Shown: in pieces, positions 6,241-6,870 of the stretch
Numbering within the stretch: position 1 is the first letter of the stretch
Layout: every line of letters begins with the position of its first letter
Source of the DNA: Leptospira ellisii
GTDB lineage: Bacteria > Spirochaetota > Leptospiria > Leptospirales > Leptospiraceae
Assembly (NCBI RefSeq): GCF_002811955.1
Contig: NZ_NPEF01000128.1
Span: 4,606 to 11,475, forward strand
Direction: 5' to 3'
DNA length: 6,870 nucleotides
Made by a program: the position numbers and the translations under genes
Notes under the pieces: generated by a model
The model's database searches: none
What the model was told of the DNA's origin: nothing
What the model saw: the letters and a program-made list of their open reading frames with translations, nothing else

Positions 6241-6495
6241 ATGTATAAGAAACCGATGACCCCGACTCGAGCGGTGGAGACTTTTATCCGCAGTAAAAAG
6301 AACGGCGAACCGATTCAGGACGAAGTCTTTTTGGTTTTGGATTCCTTTCAAAGCTGGAACGAAATTGAACTGACGGGACTTTTGAACGCTTCGTTTTATT
6401 TTCCGGAGATACTATCAGAATTTCGAACCGAGACTGCGATCAACGACCTTCTCGAAAAATTCAGACAAAGAATCGTGGAAATCCCCATTCAATGA
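6241..6495 (+). CDS. Hypothetical protein, 84 aa
   Basis: I do not recognise a family. The protein has 84 residues, no Cys, no signal peptide and no membrane segment. Predicted secondary structure by eye is mainly helical: TPTRAVETFIRSKKN (7-21), DEVFLVLDSFQSW (27-39), EIELTGLLNASFYF (41-54), and a charged last helix NDLLEKFRQRIVEI (68-81). GAGGA at 6232-6236 is a clear ribosome binding site, although only 4 nt before the ATG; an internal ATG at 6256 would be too far from it. The stop codon overlaps the next start (ATGA at 6492-6495), so the two products are probably made together and may work together. Confidence 0.75.
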   Translation: MYKKPMTPTRAVETFIRSKKNGEPIQDEVFLVLDSFQSWNEIELTGLLNASFYFPEILSEFRTETAINDLLEKFRQRIVEIPIQ

Positions 6496-6870
6496 ATCCT
6501 TTTACCGAACCAAAAACGTTATATCAGGAAGCCAATCCTTACGGAACGTTTACGGCTTATCTTGAAGACGACGGAAGAACCGTTTATCTTTATCTTCAAG
6601 GAGAACAGAATCCCGAATACGGAATCAAATCCGTATGGATCTGTAATCGAGTCGCCGCACCCGAAAAAAGAAACCGCGAGGATCTCGGCGACGGATCGGC
6701 TCCGATTCTCATTCAATCCGAAGTGAACGATCCGAAACCGCATCCTCCTATGGAAGAGAAGGATATTTATTTTATCTGGACCGAAGAAGGGGACGGGGTC
6801 GCCCTTTTTTATAAGGAAACTTTGTGTGCGTTTCTACCTCCTTGGTCCGGCGTCGACGGGTTTCACGGTT
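6492..6870 (+). CDS. Suppressor-of-fused-like domain protein, 3' end outside window
   Basis: 126 complete codons are visible from the ATG at 6492; the frame is still open at the window end. Conserved-looking blocks are NPYGTFTAYLEDDGRTVYLY (15-34), KSVWICNR (46-53), IYFIWTEEGDGVALFYKE (92-109) and LPPWSGVDGFHG (115-126). From memory this block order (EDD-x-R, VW-x-x-N, W-x-EEGDG, PWSG-x-x-GF) matches bacterial proteins annotated as suppressor-of-fused domain proteins, whose cellular role is mostly unknown and which are sometimes linked to immunity or toxin modules. The gene overlaps the preceding 84-aa gene by 4 nt, which indicates translational coupling; GTGGAA at 6475-6480 is a weak ribosome binding site. 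No signal peptide is seen. The family name is tentative, the existence of the gene is not. Confidence 0.8.
   Translation, partial: MNPFTEPKTLYQEANPYGTFTAYLEDDGRTVYLYLQGEQNPEYGIKSVWICNRVAAPEKRNREDLGDGSAPILIQSEVNDPKPHPPMEEKDIYFIWTEEGDGVALFYKETLCAFLPPWSGVDGFHG

Noticed and set aside
6519..6743. 74-codon - strand frame opposite the suppressor-of-fused-like gene
   Set aside because: Fully covered by a + strand frame with recognisable conserved blocks.

Overview
The window looks like a piece of a Leptospira chromosome (spirochaete). This rests on overall style: moderate G+C by eye, GGAA/CGATC-rich coding sequence, short orphan hypothetical genes in AT-rich gaps, and a fatty-acyl-CoA gene set of a kind I associate with this genus. 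No marker gene proves it. All genes I accept lie on the + strand.

Region 1 (1-4980) is a tight four-gene cluster for acyl-CoA metabolism, with gaps of 1, 21 and 23 nt. It holds the C-terminal two thirds of a long-chain acyl-CoA synthetase (cut by the window start), a 540-aa acyl-CoA dehydrogenase with a C-terminal extension, a MaoC-type (hydratase 2 fold) enoyl-CoA hydratase, and a 509-aa SCP2-thiolase-like protein that carries a DUF35-like OB-fold at its C-terminus. The expected chemistry is activation, alpha-beta desaturation and hydration, followed by a C-C bond step. No 3-hydroxyacyl-CoA dehydrogenase is present. The thiolase-like protein lacks the nucleophilic Cys, the GHP histidine and the C-terminal Cys of true thiolases. 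This recalls the ACAD / MaoC / Ltp2-DUF35 retro-aldol module of actinobacterial steroid side-chain degradation, so the cluster may cleave a beta-hydroxyacyl-CoA directly. That is an inference, and it is the main point of interest here.

Region 2 (4981-5811) starts with a 225-nt gap containing a large imperfect inverted repeat. Two small genes of unknown function follow: a 101-aa probably soluble protein and a 75-aa protein with a very basic Lys/Pro/Ala tail and a good ribosome binding site.

Region 3 (5812-6240) is a 429-nt stretch without an obvious large gene. It holds several hairpins, a run of A/T tracts, an untracked 38-codon ORF with a hydrophobic N-terminus, a strong rho-independent terminator (6105-6142), and a candidate promoter for the next gene.

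Region 4 (6241-6870) is a translationally coupled pair: an 84-aa unknown protein whose stop overlaps (ATGA) the start of a gene that runs off the window end. That last gene resembles bacterial proteins annotated as suppressor-of-fused-domain proteins.
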